Source: Filobasidium wieringae
Taxonomy: Eukaryota > Basidiomycota > Tremellomycetes > Filobasidiales > Filobasidiaceae
Direction of reading: 5' to 3'
Length of the DNA stretch: 64,000 nucleotides
NCBI GenBank assembly: GCA_001600055.1
Contig: BCIV01000021.1
Coordinates: 200,290-264,289, forward strand
In this document: one piece after another, positions 43,299 to 56,400 of the stretch
How positions within the stretch are numbered: the stretch's first letter is position 1
Layout: every line of letters starts with the position of its first letter
Notes under the pieces: generated by a model
Seen by the model: the letters and a program-made list of their open reading frames with translations, nothing else
What the model was told of the DNA's origin: nothing
The model's database searches: none
Program-made: the position numbers and the translations under genes

Positions 43299-44923
43299 AT
43301 GTCCACACTCCCTTCCCTTGATGTAGAGAAAGAGGTCCTCCCTCATTTCCCGGCGTTGAAGCAGTATCCCGATTTCTGCTTTGCCGACAACGCAGGAGGA
43401 TCTCAGATCCTGCAGACCTCGATCGATCTGATATCCGACTATTTGCTCAAGTCCAACGTGCAGCTGGGAGGAGGATACCCTCGATCAGTCGAAGCGGGGG
43501 AGCGAGTCGCAAGTGCCGTTAAAGCAACCCGGATCCTCACCAATGTCGAGGGCGAGGATAAACAAGTCGTTTTTGGAAGCTCTACTACCCAGCTTGCTAC
43601 CAATCTCGCCCACGCTTGTGAGAGCCAAGGTGTTTCTGGCACGGGAGGGATCTTTGAGTTAGGAGATGAGATTGTGGTGACCGCTGCGGACCATGAGGGT
43701 GAGTGATTCTGTTGCAACCAGGTCTTTCAACTGCTAATGTCTTGCCATTGTACAGCTAACGTCGGTCCATGGATCCGACTAGCAAAAGCCTTGAATCTTA
43801 CTGTGAAGTATTGGCTTCCCACTCCTATCTCTCCTGAGAACCCCTTCAGTCTGCATCTAGACCCAGCAGAACTCGCACCTCTTATCGGGGGCCATACCCG
43901 TCTAGTCGCATTTACCGCGAAGAGCAATCTACTAGGACATGCGACGGAAGTGAAAACGGCAGTGGATCTGGTGAAGGAAAAGACGGGAGGAAGAGGTATT
44001 ACTGTGGTGGATTGTGTGGCCTATTCACCACATGATCGGATGGATATGAAGAAGTGGGGATGTGATGCTGTCTTGTTTAGTCATTACAAGGTAAGCATCT
44101 CCGTATATCATTCCACCCGATACCGGAAGTTGATGCATAATACTATTCTACTTGGCAGCTGTTTGGACCTCATCTCTCATCCCTGGTCATCTCCCCCTCT
44201 TCACCCCTTTCTTCCCCTTCGATTGGTTCCTTGGGACATTACTTCCACCCAACCTCTCCCGCCTATAAATTGGCCCCCGGTGGAGCCCCTTACGAGCTTC
44301 AAATTGGTTGCTCCGCCGTTCTGCCCTACCTTACCTCTTTAGGCTCAGTAGGACCGGATGATCCCGAAACTTTATCGGAGCCGGAGCTCGTCAGTCGTGC
44401 TTATCAGCGGATCAAGGCGCACGAGAGGAAGCTTTCTGCCATCCTTTTGGACTACCTGACGAGTGAGAGGGCGAAAGCACAGGGTGTCGTGGTGGTAGGA
44501 CCAGAATCCCCTGAAGGAAGAGCCCCGACGATCAGCTTCATGGTGGTCAAGAAAAATGAGGGAGGGAAATATGTGAAGGCCATGCAGAGTCAAGAGATTG
44601 TCAAGGTATTCGACGAGGAGAAGAAGGTCAGTAGTTCTTGTTTCGTCATGGATATCGCCTTGACAGCTTTATCTGACAACGCTCGCCCTATCCTTCAACA
44701 GATTGGAATAAAGTATGGTCATTTCTACGCAACCAGGATTCTCCCCTGTCTACCCCTGGAACAAGACCATCCCGCTCCTTCGCAGGGGTTCGCAGCTGAC
44801 AAGGGGGAGTTCTGGACACCTCCTCCTGAAAACGATGGAGTGGTTAGGATAAGTCTGGTTCACTATAATACTATTGATGAAGTCAAGGATATCGTTAGCG
44901 TATTGAGGCGGGTCATCGGTTAG
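43299..44923 (+). CDS. PLP-dependent aminotransferase class V family protein (cysteine desulfurase-like)
   Basis: Four exons (43299-43698, 43756-44090, 44159-44626, 44702-44923) join in phase to 474 residues. Visible fold motifs: FADNAGGSQ at the start of the domain, GSSTTQLATNLA for phosphate binding, DHEANVGPW, VDCVAYSPHDRMD with the Asp that contacts the pyridine N, and FSHYKLFGPH with the PLP-binding Lys. This belongs with the NifS/CsdA-like class V group. Without an active-site Cys loop that I can recognise, desulfurase activity is not proven. The start codon lies just after a TATA box and in a good context (CACAATGTCC). Confidence 0.88.
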
Positions 44924-45677
44924 GGTCAGGAAGAATTAGGTGGAAGGGGAGCGGGTGGCGGCGTGAGCTTCACCTATAATGAACCATGTCTTAGAGTTGC
45001 GATGATCGGCGGGAAGACGATATTACGATATTGATATAAAAGATATGACATGACATGTACATGACTCGTGGCCCGGGCGAGGGCCAATGTATGAGTACTG
45101 AAAGATTGCGAGCAATGACAAGACCTATTGAAATATTACGATTCAATGGTTGAGATACAGATCAAGTGAGGATCCGTGGAGCAAGCATGGATTTTTAATC
45201 GAGGATAAGCCTATCCAAACTGGGGGCTGTCGGCGTGATACCGTCGGAACAACCCTAACCATCTACAGGGCTGGTTCATTCGTACAAGCTAGTCAACACG
45301 CACCTGGTATACAACACGCCACAGCGTTTGTTGAGCACATGCCCTAGATATCCCTGTGCGTAGCAGGGCTAGGATTATAACATATAGCTGGCTACAAGGT
45401 GATGAGGGAAGGATCACCTATCAAGTTCCAGAAGGATTGGTGGCAAGAGACTCTCGCGCCAACACGCCTCTTTCCTTCGATAACGGACATAGGAGCGATG
45501 ACAAGGACGGGGTGACCTGGAAGCTCAGTTTTTCCACCAGCGATGCGCAATCGGGCAGAGTTCCCATTCCCTCCCGCTTATATGGAAATACACTGTATAT
45601 TATGACAAGTTCCATCTAATGCGTACTCATTACAATCATTCCTCCTCCTCATGCAACGAACAAGACCCATCATTCCT
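44924..45677. other. convergent 3' flanks of the aminotransferase and glycosidase genes
   Basis: About 750 bases without a supported gene. A plus-strand open frame at 45356-45619 has no ATG start and no recognised domain. Confidence 0.45.
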
Positions 45678-47250
45678 TTAGATCAAAGTGACCAACCCGA
45701 CTCCGACAGCAAAAACCATGCCCGCCCAACTCCCCAACAGACCTGACATCCTAAACGCCGCATTCTCCTTGCCAGGGTTGGTATCGTCCGATCCTCCCGC
45801 AGATCTGAACTCCTGATAAGCCGCCTGCATCAAGAGAACGAAACTCTGACCCTCCGGACTCCCCGTTCCCTGTTCTGCGAAACTCAAGGGATCCACAGCG
45901 CCGGTGAGAGTCCCGTTGGAAGCGATATGATTCCCAAAGACCGTGGAATGGATCTGATTGGCGAATCCGGTATAATCAGAGGTCACCCCCATAGTAGAAA
46001 GACGAAAGGCGGAGTAAGCGAGAAGAGAAGAAGCAGAGGTTTCGGAGAAAGAAGATTCTTGGTCCATATAATTCCTAACCAATCCAGCTTCGGTGACACG
46101 GGAAGAAGAAGCCTGAACGATCTCCGTTACCCAGCCGGTAAGATCGTTAACCTGGGTAGTCATCTGACTTGCATAACCTGATCGCTGGATGGTAGCTGCG
46201 ACTCTCAACATTCCCGCTGCAGCCCAACCATTCCCTGTCGCCCAGAGACCTGTATCCTGAGCGATCTGGTTCCCTGATCCTCCGATAATATGTCTCCAAA
46301 GTTTCGTAGATGGGTCTTGCAGGGCGGTACGGTAAAGGCTGCATTGGTCGTGAGCGATTTGAAGCAGAGTCTGGTTGTTCGTTTGTAACCCATAGAAGGC
46401 TAGGAAGGGGGGTACCATGTACATGTAATCCGCTGAAAAGTCCCCAGAATAGCGAGATAAGTGAAAGGGAACATCGATATGAGCCAGTAAGACCACTTAC
46501 ACCAAAGCTGTGCCTCGTCGGCTCGGTGAGAGATAGCTCCTTCAGCAGTCTATAATATGTAGATCAACGTCAGATCACGTTCCCTCTTCGCTTGAGACCA
46601 CCTTAGAGACCCACCCTAGGAACATTATACAACAAATACTGTTCCTCTTCCCTAGCCGCAGCCCCATACCTAATCCCGTTGATCTCCTCCGCTTGACCCG
46701 AAGCTTGTTCACTGACGTTGGCCATGATCACTGCCACTCCCAGACTAGCTGGATCAGCAGACGAGCCATCATTCAAGAGACTTCCTCCAGCGAAAGGACT
46801 GTCCAAAATTGCTTGGCTGGTGGTGGGACGGTTTTGTAAGGTCACTCGAGCGAGGGTTAGGACGTTTGAGGGGATAGGGTTACTGGCGAGGACAGAGGGG
46901 GAGAAGTTGGGATCGAATGGGGAAAGAGTTGGGTTGTCGTATTCGATCAGTGCTTGAGCTAGAGTTCCGTTTTCCCATCTGTCCTCCATCAAAAGGGATG
47001 ACAATTGGATCAAGGATGAAAGGCACAAAGTTTCGTCAATTCTCGCTCAATCCGATCATTATCAAGCTAGAATCAAGAGAACTCACGATCTGGTGCTCAT
47101 ACTGATAGCAAGATCCCTGATCTTGTTGATAGTATCGCTCGACACATCGTATTGACGTTTAGAGATCCCTTTGCTGATACCTAGCTGTTCGGGTTGAGCG
47201 GAGGCTGAGAGAGTGATGAGGGAGAGGAAGAAGGGGTAGGAGAAGTGCAT
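45678..47250 (-). CDS. secreted six-hairpin glycosidase, GH105/GH88-like, probably GPI-anchored
   Basis: Multi-exon gene from ATG 47250 to a stop at 45678. Signal peptide MHFSYPFFLSLITLSASAQ, a dibasic site (SKR), then an alpha/alpha-toroid with DEAQLWSDYMYMVPPFLAFYG and DTGLWATGNGWAAAGML, the segments that frame the active site of unsaturated glucuronyl/rhamnogalacturonyl hydrolases. The C-terminus is a hydrophobic stretch (MSGLLGSWAGMVFAVGVGLVTLI) after a small-residue region, fitting a GPI signal. Fungal homologues lacking the plant-pectin context may act on the organism's own wall or capsule glycans; that is inference. The second exon join gives SWENGTLAQALIEYD. Confidence 0.82.
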
Positions 47251-47582
47251 GTCGAGGTGTGGTATTGGTGGTGTGTGGCGGTAGATACAGTAACAGACCA
47301 GAAGAGAGGGAGAGAGAGAGACGAAGAGATACAAAAGTGGCCAAGTGAACGAGTCTGATACAAATAAACGTGATTGACTCTGCGATTTCCAAGCCAAAGA
47401 AACAAAAAGTCGACGTTGCCAAGTGAAATCCCGATCACTCGCTCTCGCTGAAACACGCGATAACGCAAGCCAAACACGTCATAGCCGCAGTCGGGATCGT
47501 CGGCAGTCGTACATCCATCTCATCCTCATACAATCAAGACTCGTATACAATCCACACCTTCTCGTCTCTCGTGGTGTCCATG
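47251..47582. other. glycosidase promoter and MYO1 3' flank
   Basis: No gene recognised. Confidence 0.4.
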
Positions 47583-50500
47583 CTAATCATCCTGAGGTCC
47601 CCTTTGCATACGTTTGGCCAATCTGTACCGACGTAGCCTTATCAGTCCCGTCCTTGTTCTATATGAACCAAAAACGCATAACCACTCACGCCGCGGATAA
47701 ATCCAACTGTCCGATTCCTCTCGCAGGAGCCCCACCTCCCGCACCCGAGCCAGTCTGGGCCGGAGCCGCACTAGGTTTCGCCGGGATTTTGGGAGCAGCA
47801 GGTTTACTGGGTACGACCGGTTTAGGTTTCCCAACCACTGAGACGGGTCGAGATCCAGCAGGAGTGGATGCGTTCGATCCCGCCCCCGAGGCTCCGTTTG
47901 AACGGGCGTGGATCGCTTGGGCTAGAGCTGACATGCCTCCCGCTCCACCTCCACCACCTAGGGCTGCTCCTAATGAAGGAGCCGCAGAGGCAGGTGCAGG
48001 AGGTGGCGGTGGAGGTGCAGCTTTGGCAGCCTTTGGGACCAGTTTCAAACTGTTCATCAACGTATCTGTCAGCCGCGATCCTGACCTCATCATCCCTATC
48101 TCCCAATCTCCTTACTAATTGCTAGGTGCCCATCCTTCACTCCCCCCTTTAACGACCAACCACCACCCATTATCATCCTTCGTCTTGACCTCGACCATCT
48201 CCCCCTTGGTCAAGTTCATCTCTCCCTCCTGCCCTTGGAAATTATAAAGCGCCTTGTACATATCCTTCTCCGGTCCCGCCGATCGAGTAGGGGGAGGAGG
48301 TGGAGGTGGAGGAGCAGCTCTACCCACAGGTGCAGCGGGGGCCTTCTTGATTCCGTTTATAGCCGGGGCCAAGGAAGTCGCCGCCATGGGCGCTCGGGCG
48401 GTACTGGTCGTCGTCGCCGCTGGGGTGGTATTGAGGGTAATAGGAGGAGCAGGTTTGGATGCTCCCGGTAATGCCTTGGCGGTTGGTCGAGATTTAGCAG
48501 CTCTTGCCTATCGATGGGTGGAGGTTATTTAACTAGGAGAAATAAGGTATATATGTGAAGAGGCTTACAGTAGCCGCATTCGTCTTGGCCTGTTTAGCTG
48601 GTCTTGGTTTACGCTTAGGCATAGGGCGAGAAACTGTAATAGAAACGTGTTGAGCAACCATGGCCTCCTCATAGAGGCATTGCGTTGTTCGAGAACTCAC
48701 CGGAAGTAGCGGCTTCTCCAGGTCCAACGGCGACAGTACCCGACTTGTACGCATCATCAGTCCTGGCAGAAGGGTCCTTGGTGAACTTGACGTTCGCTTT
48801 CTTGTCCTTTTTCTTGTTGTATTCGATTCTATAGCGGAGAAATTCGTATCAAAATTTGTAAATCATTTCTTCGCAATGAGTAAACTCACGTTGGTCCGAT
48901 GTTTACTGTCAATGCTCCATTGGTAAGGGACATCAATACCTGGATGAGTTCGGTTTTGAAGGGCACAACGATGATCGGGTCTCCCTCTTCACAAACAGTC
49001 ACGTTGACCGCCTGGATAGTAGATGAACGTAAGTACCCGGTCGTTCTAACCCCTCCTCAGGAATATGCAACCTCGAGAAAAGGGACGTACCATCCAGTCA
49101 TCTCTCAAATTGGACAGGGAGAGTCCACGAATAGTCACTAATTGTATTTTTCGTTCCAGAACGGTACTCAGTCGACCATCTTTCATGGTCGAGACCACGA
49201 TATGCATGCCTTTATCAGTCTATGAACAACCAAGAACAAGTTAGATATCGACTGATGCAATGATCAGATCAACTTACGACAACTAGGAATCGGGGACTGA
49301 GTTTACTAGTACGACCAAACTTCGAAACTAGGATTTCCATCCTTGAGCTGAAATACACCGTCTCCGAAGCTGAAGAACAGAGCGGTGGTCTTAGCAGTAG
49401 AATTTCCCGTAATAGATGTATCACTCACGTCCAAGTCCAGCAGCGTTGCGCAACATCTCTCCTTGCGCACTCCTGCCACCAACATCTAGATAATCTCCCA
49501 TAAACTTTCGCATACCCAGCAAACTAAATCTTCGTCGTTCTTTTCGGCCTCCCAAGACTTGATGACCATAATCGCGCTTACGAGCGTAAACGAGACCTTC
49601 CTTTTGGTTGCGCCAGAATCGCTGGATTCGGATGGCCATCTCGTTTCGGTGACGAACGTAACCTCTCCAAGCTCGCTGGATACGGCCGGCCATGTTGTGC
49701 CAATATCGATCACGCATGGTCTCCAAAGCGAAGAGCTATATAAACCAGTAGATTAGCATAAACTCCACTTGATCTACAGGGTTCGCTGACTCACAGTCTC
49801 GGGGTTCTTGATGAAGGCTTTGGTAACTCCCATCTGCCATTCCTCCTTTGCGATTCCGGTGTCCTTCAATATCCTCTCACACCCGGATCGATCATCTCCG
49901 GACCAAATGTAGTCTCCAGCGTAAGATGTAGCGGGAGACAACAAGTAGAACCTTTGAATCATTTTGGAAAACTCCGCTCGATAAGCGAATCCAGCTCTTC
50001 GAACTCGGATATTTTCCTGCAAACCCAGATACTTGATCTGATGCAAAATTGCCTTGTCATCGTACTCGGATGGGGACCTGTTCTGATTTGGTTTGATAGT
50101 ACGAATATACGAGGGTTCAGCTCGCATCAGGTTCTCTACCAGAGCATTGGCAGAAGACTTAAAAGGAACGAAATCAGTTCCGTATCAATAACAAGATACA
50201 ATAAAGCGACTTACTTTAATCTTGTCACCGGCGGTAGGAGGTCTTTTCTTGGAATCTGGATCCGGTCGATCAGGGAACAATGTGTGTAAGAACTGGTCCT
50301 TGCTTGCATCCACAAGATCGAGAATGTCCTTAATCAGAGCGTCCTTGTTTTTGTCAGTCATGCCGGTCACATTGTAAGTTACGTCTCCGGCGTAGTGTCG
50401 AATCAAGAACTTATTCCCTCGAGGCTCGAAATTAGGGTTGGCAGACAGCATGTTGGACCGCTGCATGAAGGAATTGTCTGCGGCCGAAGGGTCCGCATGG

Positions 50501-52620
50501 GCCGTTGCCGTCGCATCGTTCAGAGTGGCGAAGATACCAGCAGGTCGTTTGCCCTCGATAAGCTCGCACACGATAGCGTTGTCGAAGTCTGTTGGGGCTT
50601 GGTTAGACCGAATATCACCCACAACGTGGAGACATACTTACACTTGATGGGAGTCCACTTGATCTGTTCACGAACGTATTCCTCCTGCTCGGTTTTCAAG
50701 GTCAACTCGATGAAGATCTGCTGCAGTTTCTCGTTGACGTAGTTGATGCACAGCTAAAACAGCACGAGTATGAGATCAGAGAGCTGAACTTCAGTTGGAC
50801 GCCATATTACTGACTTGTTCGAAGCTGTTGTCTTGGAAAATTTCGAATCCGCTGACAATGTCAAACCATCTTAGCGCTCCTGAGCTCTACTGTTACGCTT
50901 CAAGGGACTTACTAGATATCGAGTACTCCGATCACATTATCTGGCGCAACCTTAGCAGCCATCGAGACATTCACTCGGGAAACGATCCATTCAAACAGGT
51001 TATTATAGAGTGCTTTGGCAAGAGCATCCCTTCCAGCTGTAGCCTGAACGACGTTGAGAGGCACGTCATAGATCGACCCTCTTCGTCCACCACGAGTAGT
51101 CTCCATGACTCGCGTAGTCAAGACTTTGACCACTTGTTCAGGTCTAGATTCCATCAAATATGCAACGAAATCGGAAACGTCGGTATCTGCCACTTTCGAA
51201 TTTCCATCATCGCCCTCGACAAAGGATACGTTTCCAAGCCAAAGAATGGTGGCGAGCACTCGGAAGATAGAGGTCTGTTCGGAGTCCGATAAACCGATGA
51301 CTTGCATCGCTTTCTGAAATTCGTTCACAATCTGGTTCAGATTGGGTTGTGCCCAAAAGGAGTCAAATATCACTAACGATGGTTTCTGCAAAGTCCTTCA
51401 CGTCGTCTATGCTCGAAACGCTCAGAGTGTTACTTCGACTAGTGTACGAATACGATTCTGGACCTTGTAATCCAAACGCCTCTGAAAAGATATAAGACAT
51501 TAAATCAGCTCTCAGTCTCTAGCACAATCGACGGAGAAATGATCGTACCCCGCTGAGCTTGAGTAGCTCCCTTGGTGAACTGGAAGAAAATGTGGAAGTT
51601 CCTCTCTCCCTTGAGCTGGCCAACTACTCGTCCCTGCAATAGTTAAAGAATTCGTCAGATACAGTCAACCCCTTCACGCTGGACGCGTTACATACCTTTT
51701 CCAACAGATAGTTCGTGATTTGGGCTCCGACGGGTTGTCCATACGTGTTGAACATGATTTCTAGGTATTTACCCTACGCGATAAACCAGCTCAGACCTGG
51801 CGTTGCGTATGTTATGAAGCAAGCCTTTTCAACTTACATGTCGACTACTGTTATCGTTCCTTAGCGTTTTGGCACATCCGAAACTTTCCAATAGAGGATT
51901 GGTAGCGAGAACCATCTCCCTAATTCCCTCGATTCCTCCTCCTGCGCCTCCCTTTGCAGCTTCATCAGCAGAAACAGCAGCAATGTACTGCATAATCCTC
52001 TTCGCCGCCTCGGTCTTTCCCGCTCCAGATTCTCCGGAGATGATGACACATTGATTCTCCTTATTGCTGTTCATGGAGTAGTAGGCCGATTCGGCGATGG
52101 AGAACACGTGTGGAGGGACTTCCAGACGGTTCTTGTTTCGGTAGGAGTGGAGGATCTGAGGAGTGTAGATGCCGAGATCTCGGAATGGGTTGACGGAGAT
52201 CAGTACGTGAGCGATGTATGTCTAATTCCGTACGAATTCGAGGTTTAAGTCAGCATACGAACGAGAAGCCTTATAGTAGGTGCGATCATCAATCGTAGCG
52301 TGATCGTGTACTCACATAGATCTCCCCAGATTCGAATCTCTTCTTCAAGTTCTCGTTGATACTCTCATTGCTAATGACGCTTAATAGCGTCATATCGCTG
52401 ACTCCAACCTGCTTCTTCTTGAACGATTCCTTCCAATCCGCCTTGACCACTGCTTTCCCTTTCTTTCCCGCACCATTGGCAGAGGTTGGAAGGGCGGTAG
52501 ATGCTGAAGCGGACTTCTTTCCGGCTCGCTTTGAGATAGNCTGCCATTACGGTCGATCAATAAGTTCTTGTTCATCATTTGACAATGCTATTAGGCTTAG
52601 ATAGGAGAGAGACTTACCAT
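47583..52620 (-). CDS. MYO1: class I myosin
   Basis: A long gene with well over ten short introns, from ATG 52620 to TAG 47583-47585. The motor domain has P-loop [13 protein letters not shown], switch I NDNSSRHGK, LDIYGFE, the TEDS-rule site [10 protein letters not shown] with Ser (target of PAK kinases in fungi) and two IQ-like segments ([13 protein letters not shown]). The tail has TH1, an Ala/Pro-rich TH2 with a PPPPPPPP run, one SH3 domain ([16 protein letters not shown] to EGWAPSNYL), a second Pro-rich part and a short C-terminal helix [14 protein letters not shown]. It drives actin-dependent endocytosis and polar growth by family knowledge. The first exon carries only the ATG. One base (52550, first base of codon 2) is N; GCT would give Ala. 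Confidence 0.94.
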
Positions 52621-53496
52621 TATGAACGATTCTTGGAGTTGGAGCTGGTGGTACAGGTATCGGATCTAGTCGATTGTACAGCCTTTTACTGTGCAGTTGA
52701 GCTTAGCTCAGAGATTGCTGAGTTCCGCGTGCACTTTCGAGGAGTCGAAACTGCCTAAGCCTTGGAAGTAATATCGACGAATGGGACGAAGAGTAATAGA
52801 TGGCAAGGCTGTTCTTCAGACAGGTCTCTTCTATCACCTAGTAATCTAGTAAGCTCCTGGGTTCCTATCAATACTCCTTACGATATGTCTGTGAGGCCTG
52901 TGACGAATGGCTTGGTTGCGTATATCGACGCGGTCGCCGGGCTTGCTCGGAACCGGTCTTCACGCTCGTTACGTCAGCCAATTTCGTCAACTGTAGTCGT
53001 AGCATACCAACAGATAATGTGCAAAGTATCGAAAAGCATTCAATCTGAATTCCACAATGGGGAGAAAGTGTTTTGAAGTTCTAAAAGGCAAAGTCGGAGT
53101 TATCAACAGACTATGGTACGAAACTGGTCACAGAGAATTTTTCCTCCCGACCTTTGATATCATGTATTGGGGCGACTGCAAATTCTGCAAACACCAATCT
53201 GCGAGGATTATCGCTGTGCGCGATATACGCGATAACAGAAATGTTGTCATGCCTGTACGTAAAGCCTGACATGCCGCCTGCACCGAGAGAATAATGGGAG
53301 TCTCGTAGCTCGTAGTCACAGATCAAATGACAATAAGACTCATCTCATCACTCAGACCCTTGATCACCACCATCAGCATCGCCACCAAACGGTTGGCTCG
53401 TCATATACCGACAGTCCATAGTCATACGGCTAGACGCTGAGAGATCGATTCGATCGACCTAAGTGCATCACACCCTCGGACGAGCCGACGACCATC
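52621..53496. other. divergent region between MYO1 and the MFS gene
   Basis: About 880 bases holding both promoters. Short frames here overlap each other on both strands and show no domain features. Confidence 0.45.
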
Positions 53497-56400
53497 ATGT
53501 CGAAACCGTCTCACATTACCCTTCCTACCAAACCTCGTCCACAAGACATCTTCACTACAAATTCCGCATTAGATTCAGCTCCTACCCCGTCTTCCGCAGC
53601 CGAGTCTCCATCGACCACCCCATTCCGTCAAAAGTTTGGCTCGGTAGGCAAGAATGCTCAACGAGGTGGAATCAGTCCAGCCGATTCCAGGCGTCCGACC
53701 TTCAACGAACCCATTCATCCAAGGTTCCGGAGGTCTAGTCAGAATGCATCTCATTCTCCTGCAGGAGATCATCGAGCTGCCAGTTTTGCATCGAGGAGGT
53801 TCAGTAGGAGTACGATGACGAGAAGACATGGAACTGGGGAGAGTGGGGATCATGATAACGCCGAGGAAGACAAACCTGCCATCCCGACACTCGTCGCTGG
53901 TATCAGACCTGCATATGCCACACCTCTACCTGTACTGGCTATGGTCGTGCTCTCTATCGTTAGTATACTGCTTGCTTCGACCCTGTTATCCATACTGATT
54001 CACAGATTAAACTGATCAGGCAATGATGTCCGAATTCTTGAGCGCGAACGTCTCCACCCCTTTTGTCTTGAAGATGGTCCAAGGTCAATTCTAATAACTT
54101 TACATGACTGTCTCATTGCTGACTGTGCTCCTACAGGCTTCTTCCTTTCTGACAAAAAGTCTCATGGCGCACACGAACCCTCCTCCGAAACCCAAGCTTT
54201 AGTAGGATTCTGGACCGGAAACTTGGTTTCGGTTTTCTTCATCACTCAGTTTTTTACGAGTCTGTTGTGGAGTGGGATTGCCGACAAGTATGGAAGGAGG
54301 TTGGTTCTGGTTGTTAGTTTGCTCGGGAGCGCGATCAGTGAGTCTGTGTGCGAGACAGTCGCTATAAGATGGGATACTGATGGAAGTTTTACAGCTGTGG
54401 TTACTTTTGGTACTTCCGGTTCTGTGAGTCGTCTGTCTTTCACCTCCCACGATGCTTGGTGACTCTACTGATACGATATGAAACTACAGCTGGCCGAAGC
54501 TATCTGCATCCGATTATGTCAAGGAATATTCGGTATGTCACTGAAATATCGCTACAACAAACGCACAAGCTGATAGGCAAGTTTCATTCCGAAAGGAGGA
54601 AGCATCGGAGTTTTCCGAGGATCGATTAGAGATATCACGGATCCTACTAACGAAGCCAGAGCGTATGCGATCCTCGGGTTTGCTTGGGGTATGGGAGGAG
54701 GTGGGTCTCACTGTCTCAGAAAGAATGTCACTTGATCGGAGATGCTGACACGACGATCCTGCTGTAGTCTTGGGTCCTGTACGTATCTTTTAAGCAGACA
54801 AAGCATATGACGTGAGACTGATGTTCAACGAGTAGATCATTGGAGGAGTGTTCGAAAGCCCAGCAAAGAACTATCCAGATTCTTTCTTCGGCAAGATTCG
54901 TGAGTGCAGTTACATGTCAAGGATCCGGATACAATGTACTGATAAGGTACTTTCTTAATCAGCTTTGTTCACTTCCTACCCCTATCTTCTCCCTACTTTG
55001 ATCGCTGCTTTCGTTCTGATCTTTGGAGCGCTCCTCGCAACTCGTCTATCATGGGATGGAGGTCCTCGTCGACCTCGAATCGCCTTACCTTTGGACAAGG
55101 AGGAAGAAGACTCCGCCGCGGTAGCCTCAACTGTAAACCCGCCTCAGTCTCCTGCTGCTGAGTCTACAGCAGGCACCCTGAGGAAGAAAGCTTCGTCCGT
55201 TTTCGGGGGAGTCAACGCAAGCTCCAGTGATGCCCTGGATTTGACTCCTGCTCAAATGAGAGTAGCAACGCTCAAGGATGAAGAGGCTCAGGATCGTAAC
55301 CGACGTGCCAGTCGAGCCAGTTTCGGTACTGCTTATGGGTGAGCGAAACTGCAGTACGGCTCTTCGGAAAACAACGCATACTGATTACCTCACCCTCCTG
55401 CAGATACGGAGGTATCCGTGTCAAGAGGGAAGAAATGGCTGCTAGGGCTTTGGCTGCTAGAAGAAGCAGTATGGCCGGTGGAGAAGACGCAACTGATGAT
55501 GTCGGTGCAGGAGAAGAACGGGAACATCTCGGTCTCGCCAGGAAATTCTTGCTAGGTAAGCGGTCAGTCTTCTTTGAATGAGGTACATGTCGCTGACGCC
55601 ATCTTATAGCCAATGAGGAGAATACTTTCAACTTGAACGAGCTTTGGGTTAGCGCTGCGACGGCTGCAGAAGAAAGCGCGGTATTTGAGGATGAAGATTA
55701 TGACGAAGACTCGGGCATCGAAGATACTGGCCGAGACACGCTGGATACTCCTTCCCGCCGCCCTCCTTCCGTTTCACCCTACCACGAACGTTCCCCCTTG
55801 CTCGAGATTCCCGATCCTTCAGGTGCCGTGCCCAAGCCCCGTCTGTCAGGTATGGGAGAGACAGGAATAACCCAAAGAATCTTGTCCGGTCAACACCGAG
55901 TCTCCTCGTCCACCCGAAGATTTTCTACTATCTCCGGTCATCTTCCTGCCATCTACGCCAACACAGGTCTTCAAACCCCTCCTGCCATTGCCGCTGCATA
56001 TGAACCGGATTATCTCGATCGTGTCGGAGAAGAGACTCATCCTGGTCTGAGCGCGATCCAAGAAGGTCCTACCAACACTGCTTCTAGTCCTAGCCGAACT
56101 GTCAGGATTAACGAAGAAGAGGTCGATGAGCCAGAGTCCAAGCCGGATGCACAGGAATCCAACTTCAAGGCTTTGCCGAAATTGATCATCTTGCAATATG
56201 GATTGTTGGCTTTCCACGACACGGGTCCGTTCATCTTGTTCAAATCCTTTACATTGTCAATGTAGCTGATCGTATTATTTCACGGTTTCTTAGTGCACGG
56301 ACAAATTTTCCTTTCCTTCTTGGTATCGTGAGTTCCCTTGTCTGTAGCTCTCGCATCCATTGTCAGTTGACAATCGTTTCGCAAAATCAGTGAATACAAA

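Noticed and set aside
45356..45619. Open frame in the convergent gap after the aminotransferase gene
   Set aside because: No ATG start, no domain and no sign of splicing.
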